The position numbers and the translations under genes are program-made. Positions 6,513 through 7,690 of a stretch of DNA of 7,690 bases are shown here, one piece after another. Where the stretch lies: NCBI GenBank assembly GCA_002349055.1, contig DECD01000040.1, positions 70,936-78,625 of the forward strand. The letters run 5' to 3'. Below the pieces are notes generated by a model. It was not told the origin of the DNA, ran no database searches, and saw nothing but the letters and a program-made list of their open reading frames with translations. The stretch's first letter is position 1. Each line of letters opens with the position of its first letter. Source of the DNA: Bacteroidales bacterium UBA2939 (GTDB taxonomy: Bacteria > Bacteroidota > Bacteroidia > Bacteroidales > P3).

Positions 6513-7583
6513 TTAGGCCGACCCCTTCAGTTCCAGTGAGACAATAACGGGATAGTGGTCCGAGATGGGGGTTTTGATGCGACGGTAGCTGAGGGTGGTG
6601 AACTCTTCGGAGTGGAACACCATATCGATGCGGAACCGCGGGAAGCTGCCGTTGTAGGTGGAGCCGAACCCGAAACCTTCATCGCAGTAGGTGTCACTGA
6701 GGTGTCTGGTTATCTGGCAATACAGGAACGATGCCGGGATGTCGTTCATGTCGCCGGCCATCACGAGCGGCAAGCTACAATCGCTGACAAGCGGGAGCAG
6801 CTGCTCGTTCCATTCCGTCTCGTGGCGTAAAATGGTCTCTTTGATTTTTCCCAAGGTGCGGCGCGAAGAGGAGTCAATCTTCAGGTGCGTCATCTGCTCG
6901 ATGTCGTTGTGGTCGTCCCGGTCGAAGGCGTAGCTGTCCATGTGGACACATATCAGGCGGAACGGATTGTCGCCGTTGAGAATCTCCACAAGCACCTTCT
7001 GCTGGTCAATCTTCTTGACAAAAGTGATGGGCAGTTTCGAGAAGACCACGGTTCGCTGCGGATTGGTATTGGAGCCTTTCGACCCGAAGAAATGGTTGTA
7101 TCCCATCAGTTCGAGACTGTCGGTGACGCTCATCCCTTTCACCGTGCCATACTCTTGCAGGCACAACACCTGCGGCTGTTCCTCGCGCAGCAGGTCGAGG
7201 AAATCCATTACAACGCTGTCTTTGGGGGTGGATTCAAAGCCGTCGCCGCCGAAACAATGGAGGTTGTAGCTCATGATGGTCACCATCTCGGGATGCTCCT
7301 CGGCCGGCGGGACGGTGGAGTTGCCGCTCAACTGGAAGAAAAAGCCCACAAACGAGAAGCGCGCCACGATGGCGACAGTGGAGATGAGGAAGTGCCATTT
7401 GCCCATGAAGAGCCACATCAGCAGGAAGAGGATATTCACTCCCAGCATCGGCAGATAGCCGTAGGCCAGCACCGACGGCAGCAGGCTCCTCGATGGCGAC
7501 ACCACCCCCGCCAGCGTGGTGGCTATCAGTCCCAGCGCGGCGAGGATATTGAGTACCAGCAATATGACACGAATTACCTTCAT
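6513..7583 (-). CDS. Membrane-anchored endonuclease/exonuclease/phosphatase family protein, 356 aa
   Basis: A metal-dependent phosphoesterase-fold enzyme tethered to the inner membrane. Three hydrophobic helices lie at about 4-26, 38-60 and 63-84. The EEP domain (about 100-350) shows the expected catalytic series: MSYNLHCF (Asn107), LQEYG (Glu144, metal ligand), ICVHMDS (His214), GDMND (Asp278, Asn280), RIDMVFHS (Asp320) and SDHYPV (Asp342, His343). The substrate cannot be told from sequence; family members cut DNA, phosphoinositides or other phosphodiesters. I place the start at ATG 7583 rather than at the in-frame codon at 7682. The longer version adds 33 residues, part of them translated from a REP-like palindrome (PPTPLRTERGV), and runs across the promoter. 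The stop is TAA at 6515-6513, next to the repeat array. Confidence 0.9.
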   Translation of the reverse strand: MKVIRVILLVLNILAALGLIATTLAGVVSPSRSLLPSVLAYGYLPMLGVNILFLLMWLFMGKWHFLISTVAIVARFSFVGFFFQLSGNSTVPPAEEHPEMVTIMSYNLHCFGGDGFESTPKDSVVMDFLDLLREEQPQVLCLQEYGTVKGMSVTDSLELMGYNHFFGSKGSNTNPQRTVVFSKLPITFVKKIDQQKVLVEILNGDNPFRLICVHMDSYAFDRDDHNDIEQMTHLKIDSSSRRTLGKIKETILRHETEWNEQLLPLVSDCSLPLVMAGDMNDIPASFLYCQITRHLSDTYCDEGFGFGSTYNGSFPRFRIDMVFHSEEFTTLSYRRIKTPISDHYPVIVSLELKGSA

Positions 7584-7595
7584 ATATATAAAATG

Positions 7596-7603
7596 CAAAG
7601 ATA
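7596..7603 (-). promoter_or_regulatory. Bacteroidota-type -7 promoter element for the EEP gene
   Basis: The minus strand reads TATCTTTG, an exact match to the Bacteroidota sigma-ABfr -7 consensus TAnnTTTG, followed by CATTTTATATAT and ATG at 7583. The expected start site leaves a leader of only about 5-8 nt. A nine-base A/T run (7605-7613) occupies the spacer. I see no convincing -33 TTTG-type element. Confidence 0.7.
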
Positions 7604-7630
7604 CAAAAAAAAATGAAAATTCCGCCATCA

Positions 7631-7670
7631 CTCCCCTCTCCGTGCGGAGAGGGGTTGGGGGTGAGGCTTC
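7631..7670. repeat. REP-like palindromic repeat
   Basis: CCCCTCTCCG (7633-7642) and CGGAGAGGGG (7645-7654) form a perfect 10-bp inverted repeat around TG, which in practice would be a 9-bp stem with a 4-nt loop. The tail TTGGGGGTGAGGCTTC follows. This G-rich tail after a CCCCTCTCC/GGAGAGGGG stem is, as I recall, a widely dispersed intergenic element in Bacteroidota. It lies upstream of the EEP promoter, and could also end transcription arriving from the right, since a T-rich stretch follows on the minus strand. Confidence 0.65.
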
Positions 7671-7690
7671 CATATTTCCCAACTGAGGTC

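Noticed and set aside
6885..7616. Plus-strand open frame of 243 codons opposite the EEP gene
   Set aside because: Shadow of a gene with a complete catalytic motif series; His/Gln-rich antisense composition.
7584..7682. N-terminal 33-residue extension of the EEP protein
   Set aside because: It would be translated from a REP-like palindrome and across an exact promoter element. ATG 7583 starts directly at the first membrane helix.

Overview
The window looks like Bacteroidales (Bacteroidota) chromosome with fairly GC-rich coding DNA. The evidence is the Bacteroidota-type endonuclease III sequence, an exact TAnnTTTG promoter element, secreted proteins with signal peptides ending in ...AQ or ...TQ followed by carboxypeptidase-regulatory-like folds, A-rich or SD-poor translation starts, and a GxxExxY-family remnant. 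I do not assign a genus. Every gene I can support is on the minus strand, so transcription runs from high to low coordinates.

In order of transcription: (1) 7690-7584 is an upstream region with a REP-like palindrome and a near-leaderless promoter. (2) 7583-6513 encodes a membrane-anchored endonuclease/exonuclease/phosphatase (EEP) enzyme. (3) 6506-6225 is a small AT-rich island: a GxxExxY-family gene whose centre has been removed in frame, bracketed by imperfect inverted arrays of GGATTTTG-like units. (4) 6205-1688 is a tightly packed block: nth (endonuclease III), a BatA/vWA membrane protein, a compact ABC ATPase and an ABC-2 permease. Each junction overlaps, two of them as ATGA stop/start overlaps and one by 25 bp. 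(5) After a 51-bp gap come two exported proteins with carboxypeptidase-regulatory-like N-terminal domains, again joined by an ATGA overlap. The second runs off the left edge.

The ATPase and permease should form a NatAB-like ABC-2 exporter. The vWA protein is co-translated with them and may be a partner, but nothing in the sequence gives a substrate. Sharing an operon with nth need not mean shared function. No rRNA, tRNA, CRISPR array or intact transposase was seen.

The least ordinary parts are the deleted GxxExxY cassette with its mirrored repeats, an exact 9-bp-period CTAG repeat encoding the signal-peptide core of the leftmost gene, and an ABC ATPase that stops about 15 residues after its H-loop histidine. 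I found no convincing new defence or biosynthetic system.
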